Source: Enterococcus sp. BWR-S5 (lineage in GTDB: Bacteria; Bacillota; Bacilli; Lactobacillales; Enterococcaceae). Taken from it: a stretch of DNA of 64,000 nucleotides. Shown piece by piece: positions 44,128-53,900 of the stretch. The translations under genes were made by a program, and so were the position numbers. Below the pieces are notes generated by a model. The model ran no database searches, was not told the DNA's origin, and saw only the letters and a list, made by a program, of their open reading frames with translations. Location of the stretch: the NCBI RefSeq assembly GCF_016745255.1, contig NZ_JADOEQ010000020.1, positions 1 through 64,000 of the forward strand. The letters are read 5' to 3'. Each line of letters opens with the position of its first letter. Position 1 is the first letter of the stretch.

Positions 44128-45063
44128 TTATTGATCGCGTAGTTCACGCCCTGTAATCTCAAGAAATACATCGTTTAATGTCGGCTGCTGCGTTTGGAAG
44201 TTGCCAAAAGCAATCTGTTCCTCCTCCAAAATCTTAAGAATCTGTGTAAATACCCGCTTCGTTTCCTCTGTATTGATTGTTACATAGGCATTATCATAGC
44301 TTACGTCAAGGACACCGGATAAGGTGAGCAGCTTCGCTTTGGCCGAGTCTGGGAACATCGGTACTTCGATTGTTATTTTTTCATTCATATGGATCATTGC
44401 TTTCAGCTGTTCTTTGGTTCCTTTCGCGATAACCTGTCCTTTTTCCATGATGACAATGTTATCGCAAAGCTGCTCGACTTCCTCCATGTAGTGAGTTGTG
44501 TAGATAATCGTAGCTCCTTGCCTGTTCAATTCCTTGATACTGTCTAAAATTTTATTTCTACTTTGAGGATCAACAGCGACTGTGGGTTCATCAAGAAAAA
44601 TCAGCTCAGGCTTGTGAGCAATACCGCAGGCTATATTTAGTCGTCGTTTTAATCCACCACTTAGTTTTTTGGGGAAGAATTTTGTGAAATCCTCCAAACC
44701 AACTAACTGAATAACATCCTCTACATGCTGTTTGCGGTCTTTTTTATCCGTGATATAAAGTCCGCAATAGTAATCGATATTTTCAAAAACAGTCAGCTCT
44801 TCAAAAACAGCAACCTCTTGAGGGACAACCCCAATCCGTTTTTTTATCTCGTATTGATCCGGAGCCATATCTTTTCCAAAAATTTTAATTTCCCCTTTAT
44901 CATAAGAAAGAAGGGAAAGCATACAGTTGATTGCTGTTGATTTTCCGCTGCCGTTTGGACCTAGTAATCCAAGAATTTCGCCCTCCTGTACCTGAAGATT
45001 AAAATGGTTTAAGGCAACCAGCTTTCCATAGCGTTTGACAAGGTCATTAATTTCGATAATCAT
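44128..45063 (-). CDS. ABC exporter ATP-binding protein, LnrL-like
   Basis: A 311-residue ATPase, the energy unit of the exporter with the next two genes. Walker A GPNGSGKST lies at about residue 38, the signature KLSGGLKRRLNIA near 135, and Walker B LIFLDEPTVAVDP near 158. The C-terminal 90 residues are the extra domain of the drug-exporter class (DrrA/CcmA-like). The length equals that of LnrL. I place the start at 45063 behind GGAGTG; a longer frame to 45099 has no support. It is not a sugar-importer ATPase. Confidence 0.88.
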   Translation of the reverse strand: MIIEINDLVKRYGKLVALNHFNLQVQEGEILGLLGPNGSGKSTAINCMLSLLSYDKGEIKIFGKDMAPDQYEIKKRIGVVPQEVAVFEELTVFENIDYYCGLYITDKKDRKQHVEDVIQLVGLEDFTKFFPKKLSGGLKRRLNIACGIAHKPELIFLDEPTVAVDPQSRNKILDSIKELNRQGATIIYTTHYMEEVEQLCDNIVIMEKGQVIAKGTKEQLKAMIHMNEKITIEVPMFPDSAKAKLLTLSGVLDVSYDNAYVTINTEETKRVFTQILKILEEEQIAFGNFQTQQPTLNDVFLEITGRELRDQ

Positions 45064-45082
45064 AATGTGCACTCCTTTTTTA

Positions 45083-45290
45083 TTTTGTAGAAATAGCACA
45101 GGTAACTGAGCTATTTCATCATTTTGGCGGTCCGATATCTATTGCATCTAGATGTTCCTGCAACAGAGCAATAGTCCTTCTTTTTGTTTTTGTAGAAATA
45201 GCACAGATAACTGAGCTATTTCATCATTTTTGAGGTCCGATATCTATTGCATCTAGGAGTTCCTACAACAGAGCAATAGTCCTTCTTTTT
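45083..45290. repeat. tandem 103-bp direct repeat in exporter leader
   Basis: Copy 1 (45083-45185) and copy 2 (45188-45290) differ at about six of 103 positions. Each contains two possible hairpins: GAAATAGC with GCTATTTC, and ATTGCAT...AGCAAT arms of seven bases (GCAATAG with CTATTGC on the minus strand). A decayed third start, TTTTGTAGAA followed by the small hairpin GAAC...GTTC, appears at 45294-45318. The array lies between the ATPase start and its presumed promoter, so it should be transcribed as leader RNA. No terminator-like T run follows the hairpins on the minus strand, and no known riboswitch is recognised. Confidence 0.85.
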
Positions 45291-45399
45291 TCATTTTGTA
45301 GAACAGCTAAAATAGTTCCGCAGATTTTCTTGTTTTCCTTTATAATGTAACTATACAGGAGTCAACAGGGATTGGTGAGTGACTATCCTCATAAAGTGA

Positions 45400-45415
45400 T
45401 GTGACATTTGTCACA
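45400..45415. promoter_or_regulatory. palindromic operator candidate between exporter and kinase
   Basis: TGTGACATTTGTCACA has 7-bp perfect arms around TT. It lies in the divergent region, 89 bases before the kinase start, and is the best candidate binding site for the LuxR-type response regulator encoded just downstream. The assignment is by position only. Confidence 0.5.
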
Positions 45416-45503
45416 ATGTTGACGCCAAGGTAGGAAGACGATGGCAAGACTAACTTGTTTGATTGGATCGTAAGAGTTTTCCTGTTTGAAAGGGGAAAAA
45501 TAG

Positions 45504-46613
45504 ATGAATACATTCAAGTTAAGCAATTTTATAGAAAAAGGGGTACTGCTTTTCTTTGGTTTCATGCTGCTGGTAAGCGACTCTTACCAAAGTGAACGGG
45601 TCATTTTTATTTTATTGAGTCTGCTACTTAGTATGATTGTTTGGGTTTTGCAGCAGCCGAAGCTATCTGCTGTAGCGATATTCATTCTTTTGGCAGCGTC
45701 CTATTGGTGGAAGGAGTATGTTTTCTTTGTTCCCTTTCTATTTTATGATGGTTTTTACGATGAAAATTATGGAATATCGATTATAAATACTGGACTATTG
45801 AGTGTCTTTCTTCTCTTTAATGAACAATATAGTGTGGGAAATAAATTTTTTATTGGCGGTTTATGCTTTATTGCTGCTTATATGGCTTATCGTCATATTG
45901 AAGAGAATCGCTTAGCTGAGCGAAGGCAGCAATTGGAGGATGAACTGCTGAGTTTAACTTATTCTTTGCAGCAGCAAAAAGCAGAGCGGGAAAAACGGCA
46001 GGAGACGCTGATTTCATTGGAAGTTTCGAATGAGAGAAATCGGATTGCTCGGGATATTCATGATAATGTTGGGCATCTTCTTTCCAGCAGTTTGCTTCAA
46101 ATTGGTGCGATTCAAACAATCAGTCAACAAGAGACTCTGCAAGCCCCATTGAATCAACTGAAAGAAACAGTCACCGAAGGAATGAACAACATCAGAGTGA
46201 GTGTCCATGATTTACATGATGAATCATTACATTTATCCATTGCTATGCAAAAGATAGTAGAGAATTTTCAATTTTGTGATATCCAGTTAGTTGGTGAATT
46301 TCCGGAATACTTAGATAAAGAATGCAAGCTAGGCTGCATTATGATAGTCAAAGAAGCTCTTTCAAATGTGATGAAACACAGTAATGCAAGCGATGTAACG
46401 ATTAGCTTTAAGCAGCAACCGGGCTTCTATAAATTGACGATTTCTGATAATGGTACACGAAGAAAAATAATGGATATCACAGAGCGGGGAATTGGGCTGA
46501 CCAGTATGGAGGAACGTCTTTCCAAATTGGGAGGAAGGCTGAACCACCATCAAACAGAGACGGGTTTTTCTTTGATTGCTGTATTTCCTAAATATGAAGG
46601 AGAGAATATATGA
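45504..46613 (+). CDS. NarL-group sensor histidine kinase
   Basis: A 369-residue membrane kinase. The N-terminal 130 residues hold four or five helices with very short loops, so the signal is probably sensed in or at the membrane. A coiled coil (AERRQQLEDELLSLTYSLQQ) leads to the HisKA_3 motif NERNRIARDIHDNVGHLLSS (phospho-His about residue 187). A compact HATPase domain with TISDNG and GIGLTSMEERL ends the protein. This is the LiaS/DesK/LnrJ architecture. It overlaps the regulator gene by four bases. Confidence 0.88.
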   Translation: MNTFKLSNFIEKGVLLFFGFMLLVSDSYQSERVIFILLSLLLSMIVWVLQQPKLSAVAIFILLAASYWWKEYVFFVPFLFYDGFYDENYGISIINTGLLSVFLLFNEQYSVGNKFFIGGLCFIAAYMAYRHIEENRLAERRQQLEDELLSLTYSLQQQKAEREKRQETLISLEVSNERNRIARDIHDNVGHLLSSSLLQIGAIQTISQQETLQAPLNQLKETVTEGMNNIRVSVHDLHDESLHLSIAMQKIVENFQFCDIQLVGEFPEYLDKECKLGCIMIVKEALSNVMKHSNASDVTISFKQQPGFYKLTISDNGTRRKIMDITERGIGLTSMEERLSKLGGRLNHHQTETGFSLIAVFPKYEGENI

Positions 46614-47236
46614 TTCGATTAGTTGTAGTGGATGATGATTTTTTAGTGACGACTTCCTTGAAAACAATCATTGAAGCCAGTCAGGAAATTGAAGTAGTTG
46701 GTACTGGGCATTCAGCGGAGGATGCGGTTAAGCTGTATCACGAGCTGCAACCGGATATTTTATTAATGGACATCCGTATGGGAAGTAGTACAGGTTTGGA
46801 TGCAGCTGGAAAAATCTTATCAGAGAAGCCAGACGCAGCGATTCTCTTGCTGACAACTTTCTCAGATGATGAATACATTGTAGAGGCACTGAAGCTAGGG
46901 GTGAAAGGCTATTTGCTTAAGCAAAATATGGAAGCAATTGTCCCGTCAATCAAAGCAGCCAAAAATGGACAGTCGGTATTTGGTCATGCAGTGGTGGATA
47001 AACTGCCAAACCTTTTACAAGCAGAAAAAAATCATAAAGGGTGCCATATTGATTTAACAGATAGAGAACTGACAACCCTCTCATTGATTGCAGAGGGATT
47101 GAATAATAAGGAGATTGCGAAAGAATTGTTCTTGAGTGAAGGAACTGTTCGAAATTATATCAGTGTATTGTTGGAGAAGCTGGAGCTGAGAGATCGTACC
47201 CAGCTGGCCATTTTTTATTATAAGCATTTGAACTAA
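46610..47236 (+). CDS. LuxR-type response regulator
   Basis: A 208-residue NarL/LuxR response regulator. The receiver has acidic residues VVDDDF, the phospho-acceptor in DILLMDIRM (Asp about 54) and the lysine in GVKGYLLKQNM. The DNA-binding domain at residues 145-205 includes LTDRELTTLSLIAEGLNNKE and the recognition helix SEGTVRNYISVLLEKL. Paired with the preceding kinase, it most likely controls the divergent exporter, as LnrK does for LnrLMN. Confidence 0.9.
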   Translation: MIRLVVVDDDFLVTTSLKTIIEASQEIEVVGTGHSAEDAVKLYHELQPDILLMDIRMGSSTGLDAAGKILSEKPDAAILLLTTFSDDEYIVEALKLGVKGYLLKQNMEAIVPSIKAAKNGQSVFGHAVVDKLPNLLQAEKNHKGCHIDLTDRELTTLSLIAEGLNNKEIAKELFLSEGTVRNYISVLLEKLELRDRTQLAIFYYKHLN

Positions 47237-47242
47237 GTCTTT

Positions 47243-47301
47243 AAAAAAGGGCAGAAAACACTGAAATGATTCAAAATCATTGGGTTTTCTGTTCCTTTTT
47301 T
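47243..47301 (+). terminator. terminator after the two-component genes
   Basis: GGCAGAAAAC pairs with GTTTTCTGTTCC (one G-U pair), an inner stem ATGATT/AATCAT extends it, and Ts follow. Confidence 0.75.
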
Positions 47302-47493
47302 GATAAAATGAAATGAAAGTACTGTTGAAAATGGAAAGAACTCTTTCTGAAAGAAGAAAAGAGCAAAGTAAATAAGCTAACGCATTGAGCTTCAGTATTT
47401 TAATTGTGGTGTGATATATCGTTGGGAATAAAGTGCTGGATGATTTATGATTGAGTGGAGCCAGTGCTAAAAATAAAGGATCGAGGTTTCAAG

Positions 47494-48966
47494 ATGGAGA
47501 AAAAATATCAAGATGACAGTTTGACGTTGCACACGGATCTTTACCAAATTAATATGATGAAGACCTACTGGGAGTTGGGTCGTGCGGATTTGCACGCGGT
47601 ATTTGAATGCTATTTCAGAGAAATGCCTTTCAGTCATGGGTATGCAATCTTTGCAGGGCTAGAGCGTTTGGTTAACTACCTTGAAAATCTGACTTTTTCA
47701 AGCTCGGATATTGCTTATTTGAGAGAAGCGGAGGATTATCCTGAGGAATTCCTGGCTTATCTAGAGGACTTTACTTTTACTTGTACAGTTCGTTCGGCAC
47801 TTGAAGGCGATTTAGTTTTTAATAATGAACCGTTAATTCAGGTAGAAGGACCATTAGCACAATGTCAGCTGGTTGAGACGGCATTATTAAATATGGTTAA
47901 TTTTCAAACATTGATTGCAACAAAGGCAGCCAAGATAAAATCAGTCATCGGTGATGACCCTTTGATGGAATTCGGAACACGTCGCGCACAGGAATTGGAT
48001 GCTGCACTTTGGGGAACCAGAGCAGCGTTCATTGGTGGAGCAGATGCCACAAGTAACGTTCGTGCCGGAAAGCTTTTTGGTATTCCGGTCAGCGGTACAC
48101 ACGCGCATTCACTGGTCCAATCTTATGGCAATGATTATGAGGCTTTCCTTGCTTATGCGAAAACTCATAAAGATTGTGTGTTCCTTGTTGATACGTATGA
48201 TACCTTGAAATCAGGCGTTCCAAATGCTATTCGAGTAGCAAATGAAATGGGCGACAAGATTAATTTCCTAGGTGTTCGAATTGATAGTGGGGATATGGCC
48301 TATATTTCAAAGCGTGTCAGAGAACAGTTGGATGAGGCTGGCTATACAGAGGCAAAAATTTATGCTTCGAATGATTTAGACGAGAATACGATTCTAAATT
48401 TGAAAATGCAAAAAGCAAAAATTGATGTCTGGGGTGTCGGAACGAAACTGATTACTGCTTACAATCAGCCGGCGTTAGGTGCGGTGTTCAAGCTAGTATC
48501 CATCGAAGATGAAGCAGGTGTGATGCAGGACACGATTAAGCTCTCCAGTAATGCAGAAAAGGTAACAACGCCAGGTAAGAAGCAGGTGTGGCGAATTACC
48601 CGCAAATCAGATAAGAAATCTGAAGGAGATTACGTTACTTTATGGGATGAAGACCCAAGAAAAGAAGAGGAAATCTTTATGTTCCATCCGGTTCATACCT
48701 TTATCAATAAGACTGTTCGTGATTTTGATGCAAGACCTGTCCTGCAAGAAATCTTTGTCGATGGGAAGTGTGTGTATGAACTGCCGACACTGGATGAAAT
48801 CAAGCATTATGCCAAGGAAAACCTTGGTTCTCTTTGGGAAGAGTACAAACGTGACTTGAATCCGCAGAAGTACCCAGTTGATTTGTCGACAGAATGCTGG
48901 AATCATAAAATGCGGTTACTGGAAAAAGTGAGAAAAGATGTTAAGGCATTTAGCGAAAACAATTAA
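47494..48966 (+). CDS. pncB: nicotinate phosphoribosyltransferase
   Basis: A 490-residue enzyme that joins nicotinate to phosphoribosyl pyrophosphate, the entry step of NAD salvage. The N-terminal [11 protein letters not shown] is the family signature. [20 protein letters not shown] with [12 protein letters not shown] and VSGTHAHS form the active site, including the phosphorylatable histidine region. I use ATG 47494 ([11 protein letters not shown]) behind GAGG; an upstream GTG or ATG near 47455 has no binding site. nadE follows with 14 bases between, so salvage and final amidation are co-expressed. Confidence 0.93.
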   Translation: MEKKYQDDSLTLHTDLYQINMMKTYWELGRADLHAVFECYFREMPFSHGYAIFAGLERLVNYLENLTFSSSDIAYLREAEDYPEEFLAYLEDFTFTCTVRSALEGDLVFNNEPLIQVEGPLAQCQLVETALLNMVNFQTLIATKAAKIKSVIGDDPLMEFGTRRAQELDAALWGTRAAFIGGADATSNVRAGKLFGIPVSGTHAHSLVQSYGNDYEAFLAYAKTHKDCVFLVDTYDTLKSGVPNAIRVANEMGDKINFLGVRIDSGDMAYISKRVREQLDEAGYTEAKIYASNDLDENTILNLKMQKAKIDVWGVGTKLITAYNQPALGAVFKLVSIEDEAGVMQDTIKLSSNAEKVTTPGKKQVWRITRKSDKKSEGDYVTLWDEDPRKEEEIFMFHPVHTFINKTVRDFDARPVLQEIFVDGKCVYELPTLDEIKHYAKENLGSLWEEYKRDLNPQKYPVDLSTECWNHKMRLLEKVRKDVKAFSENN

Positions 48967-48980
48967 TGGAGGGATCTTAT

Positions 48981-49808
48981 ATGAAGCCGATGCAGCAAGC
49001 GATTATTGAAGAATTAGGGGTAAAACCAACGATTGACCCGCAAGAAGAAATTCGAAGAAGCATTGATTTCATGAAAGACTATTTATATAAGCACCCGTTT
49101 TTGAAAACCTTTGTTTTAGGGATTAGTGGTGGGCAAGATTCCAGTCTTGCAGGCCGCTTAGCACAATTAGCGATGGAAGAAATGCGCAATGAAACAAAGG
49201 ATGAGGCATATCAGTTTATCGCGATTCGTTTGCCTTACGGAACACAGGCGGATGAAGCCGATGCACAAAAAGCGTTAGATTTTATCAAGCCTGATCGTTC
49301 ATTAAGCGTAGATATTCGTCCTGCTGTTGATGCCTGTGTTCAGGCAATTGAAGCAGCTGGTCAATCAATCAGCGATTTCAATAAAGGCAACATGAAAGCA
49401 CGTCAACGAATGATTATTCAATATGCGGTAGCTGGCGACAATGCTGGTGCGGTGATTGGAACGGATCATGCTGCTGAAAATATCACTGGCTTTTTTACGA
49501 AGTATGGTGATGGCGGCGCTGATATCTTACCATTGTTCCGATTGAACAAACGCCAAGGAAAAGCATTACTCAAAGAGTTGGGGGCAGATGAAGCATTATA
49601 TCTCAAAGTGCCGACCGCTGATTTGGAGGATGGCAAGCCTTTGATAGCCGATGAGGTTGCTTTGGGCGTGACCTATGATGATATTGACGATTATCTTGAA
49701 GGAAAGGAAATTTCTCCTCAGGCTGAAGAAAAGCTGGAAGGTTGGTACAATAAGACACAGCATAAACGTCATTTACCAATCACTGTATTTGATGACTTTT
49801 GGAAATAG
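48981..49808 (+). CDS. nadE: ammonia-dependent NAD synthetase
   Basis: A 275-residue NAD synthetase converting nicotinate adenine dinucleotide to NAD with ammonia and ATP. It has no glutaminase domain, so it uses free ammonia. The P-loop is [20 protein letters not shown] near residue 40, and [20 protein letters not shown] binds the dinucleotide. The start is ATG 48981; the ATG at 48966 overlaps the GGAGGG that serves this start. It completes the Preiss-Handler route with pncB, except for the adenylyltransferase, which is not in the window. Confidence 0.95.
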   Translation: MKPMQQAIIEELGVKPTIDPQEEIRRSIDFMKDYLYKHPFLKTFVLGISGGQDSSLAGRLAQLAMEEMRNETKDEAYQFIAIRLPYGTQADEADAQKALDFIKPDRSLSVDIRPAVDACVQAIEAAGQSISDFNKGNMKARQRMIIQYAVAGDNAGAVIGTDHAAENITGFFTKYGDGGADILPLFRLNKRQGKALLKELGADEALYLKVPTADLEDGKPLIADEVALGVTYDDIDDYLEGKEISPQAEEKLEGWYNKTQHKRHLPITVFDDFWK

Positions 49809-49827
49809 GATAGATAGGAAGAGAAGG

Positions 49828-49863
49828 AAAGGGTTTTGCTGCTGTCAGCAAAGCTCTTTTTTG
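49828..49863 (+). terminator. terminator after nadE
   Basis: GGGTTTTGCTG pairs with CAGCAAAGCTC using G-U pairs around a four-base loop, followed by six Ts. Confidence 0.65.
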
Positions 49864-49942
49864 TTATTCATCGGATAAAGGAGCTACTTATTAGGGAGCG
49901 GTGGCAAACCCATGAGACAGGCTGTTCACGGAGGATAATTAT

Positions 49943-49971
49943 TTGTAATATAAAATGTTCCTTGATAGAAT
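49943..49971 (+). promoter_or_regulatory. promoter of the yjdI/yjdJ-like pair
   Basis: TTGTAA at 49943-49948 and TAGAAT at 49966-49971 with a 17-base spacer. The inverted repeat CTTGAT / ATCAAG (49961-49975) overlaps the -10 box and could be a regulator site. Confidence 0.6.
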
Positions 49972-50033
49972 CAAGTATAGTAGTGATAAAGCTGGTGACA
50001 TTGCCGCCGCTGAATGCTAAGGAGGTAACCTGG

Positions 50034-50306
50034 ATGGATGGAAGTAAAATTGATGGTAAAACTGTGACAGAAGAAATGCTTGTAGAAAATGGTTACAGAA
50101 AATATGTGGGTGAAGGAATTGATATCTATTACAGCAAGGATATCTGTGCGCACATAGGAAACTGTGTTCGAGGAAATCCCGATGTATTTGAAGTGGGAAG
50201 ACGTCCGTGGATCATCGCAGACAACGGGACAGTAGAGGATGATATTCGTGTTATCAATACTTGTCCAAGCGGTGCACTTAAATATATTAGAAAGGACGCG
50301 AAGTAA
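50034..50306 (+). CDS. 4Fe-4S mono-cluster domain protein, YjdI-like
   Basis: A 90-residue protein starting at ATG 50034, seven bases after GGAGGT. It contains DICAHIGNCVRGNPDVFEVG and, later, NTCPSGALKYI, the divergent ferredoxin pattern (Fer4_19) with fewer cysteines than an ordinary 2[4Fe-4S] ferredoxin. In E. coli the homologue YjdI sits next to the acetyltransferase-like YjdJ, as here. The pair's reaction is not known. A longer frame reaching to 49836 is rejected because it would start inside the nadE terminator. Confidence 0.8.
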   Translation: MDGSKIDGKTVTEEMLVENGYRKYVGEGIDIYYSKDICAHIGNCVRGNPDVFEVGRRPWIIADNGTVEDDIRVINTCPSGALKYIRKDAK

Positions 50307-50308
50307 AG

Positions 50309-50584
50309 ATGGAAATTAAAGAAGAAAAAGAGCGCTTTGTGCTTTTAAACGATAGCAATGAGGAAATTGGAGAGATGACTTGGTCCAATGCCGGAGAAGA
50401 AATGATGATTATCGACCATACATTTGTAGATCCGCAATATAGAGGACAAGGTTTGGCAGAGAAATTGGTATTGAGCGGTGTTGAAAAAGCTCGTAAGGAG
50501 AATAAGAAAATTATTCCTCTTTGTCCATTTGCCAAAAAGGAATTTGATACAAAGCCTGAGTATGGCGATGTGTTGAGAAAATAA
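50309..50584 (+). CDS. small GNAT-like acyltransferase, YjdJ-like
   Basis: A 91-residue protein with the shortened GNAT fold. DHTFVDPQYRGQGLAEKLVL is the acetyl-CoA pyrophosphate-binding loop (Q/R-x-x-G-x-A), and IPLCPFAKKEFDTKPEY is the end motif of this minimal class, with a conserved Cys in place of the usual catalytic residues. It begins two bases after the YjdI-like stop, so the two are translated together. Acyl acceptor unknown. Confidence 0.82.
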   Translation: MEIKEEKERFVLLNDSNEEIGEMTWSNAGEEMMIIDHTFVDPQYRGQGLAEKLVLSGVEKARKENKKIIPLCPFAKKEFDTKPEYGDVLRK

Positions 50585-50603
50585 TTTGAGATGAATAGTA
50601 ATC

Positions 50604-50641
50604 GAGAGTTTGGGATGTTTCTTATCCCAAGCTCTTTTTTT
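50604..50641 (+). terminator. terminator after the yjdJ-like gene
   Basis: GAGAGTTTGGGAT pairs with ATCCCAAGCTC (one bulge/G-U) and is followed by seven Ts. Confidence 0.82.
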
Positions 50642-50852
50642 AGACATTAAATAACGTGCTGTATTTATTTTCTGTTCAGACTTTATTTATTTAATGAATC
50701 TATTTCGAGTTAAAATTTTAATAAAATTGACTAAAAAATATTTTGATTTACTTTTGTTGTTTTAATCGTTTCTTTAAGTTTGTTTTGTCATGCTTTTTGG
50801 TTAATGATATGATTAATTTTTAAATTAAAAAAAATTTGATTTTTGTTGAGTG
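50642..50852. other. very AT-rich spacer before the WxL protein gene
   Basis: About 210 bases, dominated by A and T, with no gene, between the yjdJ-like terminator and the promoter of the WxL gene. The composition is well below that of the surrounding genes. Such tracts may bend DNA or bind silencers, but nothing specific is seen. Confidence 0.45.
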
Positions 50853-50881
50853 TTGACTGATTATATAACAAAACGTATTAT
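50853..50881 (+). promoter_or_regulatory. strong promoter of the WxL protein gene
   Basis: TTGACT at 50853-50858 and TATTAT at 50876-50881 with an exact 17-base spacer, behind an AT-rich stretch of the UP-element kind. The leader to the ATG is about 40 bases, with AAGGAG in place. Confidence 0.75.
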
Positions 50882-50929
50882 TTTATTGATTAAATAACTT
50901 GTTTTTGTGAAGTGAAGGAGAATGTCTAA

Positions 50930-53900
50930 ATGTTTAGAGGGTATAGGTATAGTATTCTTTTTTTTAGTGTACTATTACTAATAGGGGCTACAGCAATTTT
51001 TTGGACTGGAGATAACATAAAAGCTTTAGATTCAGCTGGCGAGATAGATGTAGAAATTGATTCAACGGTTCCAACTGGCTCTTCTTTTTCGATAAAAAAT
51101 AATGAGACAGCTATACAACGTTCTGCTGATTATCTTGAGTATAGCGATGGATCAGCTGTGAATTATGATTCAAATAGTGGGATACCAATGTTTAGAGATC
51201 AAGGGATTCCAGAAACAGCAGATAACAGAGCAGAGGTAGGTACGTTAGCTCAATTGAAAGCGGCGATTAGTGCATCGGGGATTCACTATATTTATCTGAC
51301 TGCAGATATCACATTAGATGCATATGGACAAAAAATTTCTTATGATAAAAAATATATGCGTATTTCAGGAAAAAATCCGCAAACAGGTGAGATACATACG
51401 CTAACTGAATACAAGTCGGGCTGGTCGGATGATAATATTCATGTAAGCAATACGACAAGTCAAAATATTCCTACTAGTTATGGATTTGAAGATATCAATA
51501 TTGAGGGATTTAATTATTACGGACCAATCAATGTTAATGACAGCTCTTATCATGTAACGCTAACCTACACGAACGTTGTATATGATGGTCCCCAGCTTAC
51601 GCACAATCTTAATGGAACAACAGAGTATCATAACATGGACATCACAATCCCAAGTTCTAAATCAGGGTCCACAGAAACACAAGAGCTGGTTGAAGGACAT
51701 TTTATAAACATATACGGGGATTTTTCCATGTATCATCAAGGAAAGCATAGTATTGCTTGGATTGGTTTTGGGGGAAATGTGAGGAATGTAAGTGGTCATT
51801 TCCGAATAAAGGAGAATGCAAAGGTAGATATTACCTCTACTGGTAGAAGTTTTTTCTATTTTGAAAACAAAGATGGTATTTTTGAGCTTGAGAAGAATGC
51901 TGATGTATCAATAGTCACTGGTGGCGGATTGATTCGAAATGATATTGCAAGTAGTAATCAGGCATTTAAAAAATTATCAGTCGCTGAAGATGCTTCTTTG
52001 AAAATTGTACGCACAACGTCTGTGAATAGCGCCGACAATAATTTGCCTACATTCAAAATGAATGGAGATTTAAATGTTGAGACAGGCGGTCGCTTATATG
52101 TGTATAACAAGTCCGATAGCTCAGGGCAGGCAGATGAGTTTTTCCGTTTTTACAATTCAGGAGGTAAAATATCTGTCAATAATGCCAAGAGTGTCTTGTT
52201 CTATAATCCAAAAGGCAAAATAATCAATGCAACAACCAATAATTATACCAACGATTTGACTGCTGAAGTCCAAAGTATGAATCTTTGGCGGACGTCTGTC
52301 CCTGTTGAAGAAACAGACATAACACCGGATAATCATTTTTCATTAGAGGATTTATCCAATATCAACTTTGATGCAACCGTGACACGTATTCGCGATGGAG
52401 GATATGATACGACTATTCATAGCGCGAATCCTGCTACAATCAATGCTGCAGCAATGGACTTTGATTATTTGAAAGTTGTTTCAATGGGAATTGTTCCGGA
52501 ACTTAGAATTGATGAAGTAACTGATGCGACGAGTCGTATAACAGGAACAGCAACTGCTTCTGCCACTGTGGTTTTGACGTATGATGATGGTGAAGGGGAA
52601 AGGAAGCTCACTGTTTTGGCTGACAATAATGGGAATTATTCTGTTGATATTCCTCAAAGGACGGATAGCACAGGTGCCTATATAAAACCATATACGGTAA
52701 TCACCGGAGAAGTATTTTATGATTTCCGTACAGCAGCTCCTATTACTACAGAGGTAGTTGATGTAACACCTCCTTCAGCAGATCCGGTAACAACTATTAT
52801 AGAGAAGGATGCACCTAAAGAACAATTTCCATCTGCAGACCAACTGGTTGAAAACATCAGCGATAAATCAATTGGAACCAGTCATCCAACCGTTACAGTC
52901 GATTATGGGACAGTTCCAATTCCGGATTTGTCGGTTTATGGACCTGTTCTTCCAAAATTTGAAGTGACTGTCACAGATGAAGCGAAGAACAGTTCTGTCA
53001 TTTCGATACCAATCTTCATCAAAGATGCAGACACAAATATTTCTGCGGATAAAAATTTTGCTTTACGGGCAGTCGATTTTACGGTTATCACTACTCAGTA
53101 CCCTACAACGGAAGAAGCGTTAACTGCACTTATTCAAAGTCAAGGAGAATTGGCTCTTTGGGATATTCAAACAGGACAAAAGCTGCCGGTAACTGCTATA
53201 GGAATCGACAAGAGCTTGTTGCCGTCAGTTGGAATGCCAATCGTTGGGGAATATCCGGTAACGGTAACATATGGAGCAGGGCAAGCAGCGGTTTCCAGAA
53301 CGATAACAGCAAAAATTGTCCCTGCAAAGGCAAACATCCATGTTCATTTCCAAGATGAGCATAATCAAAAAGTTTATGAAACAGTTACAATCAATGGAGA
53401 TGTAGGGAGCACTGTTGACTTAACAGGGAATCAAGAGGTTACTTCAGGAATTCAAAATATATTGAGTAGACGGTATGCGATAGTACGACGTCCGGATAAT
53501 GAGGCAGCAGTAGAGGTATATTCAACTGATTCTGATGTGTACTACCTATTCAAAGGAACACTTGGACTTTCAGCTCCGGATAATGTGGATTTTGGTTATC
53601 ATGAGGTAGGAGTTGAGAAAATAAAAAATGATACACCAAAGTTTTCAAGTTCTATCAAGGTCTGGGATAATCGTGCAGATCGGAATGAATGGACATTGAA
53701 GGTCTACCTAACGAAACCTCTGACAAATAGTTCAGATACAACCAAAGTGTTAAGAGACAGCATCAAATTTGATGATGGTTCAACAGAGCATATAGTAACG
53801 AATCACGGAATTGTTGTTGAAACCCATACCCATCTATCATCAGGAGAATATGATGTCAGCGAAAAGTGGGAAGCAGATGGACGTGGATTGGGTATAGAAG

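Noticed and set aside
44128-45063. This ATPase as the missing energy unit of the sugar importer
   Set aside because: It belongs to the drug-exporter class, lacks the C-terminal regulatory domain of MsmK-type ATPases, and is in an operon with two exporter permeases.
45083-45290. CRISPR array or T-box leader
   Set aside because: There are only two long copies without unique spacers, so not CRISPR. No T-box sequence or terminator/antiterminator pair is seen, and the genes are not amino acid related.
47411-47420. TGATATATCG upstream of pncB as a fourth mannoside-repressor operator
   Set aside because: The last position breaks the palindrome and the gene has no link to the glycan pathway; an AT-rich word like this is expected by chance.
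49836-50033. Upstream extension of the 4Fe-4S protein gene
   Set aside because: It would begin within the nadE terminator, whereas ATG 50034 has GGAGGT at ideal distance and a promoter just upstream.
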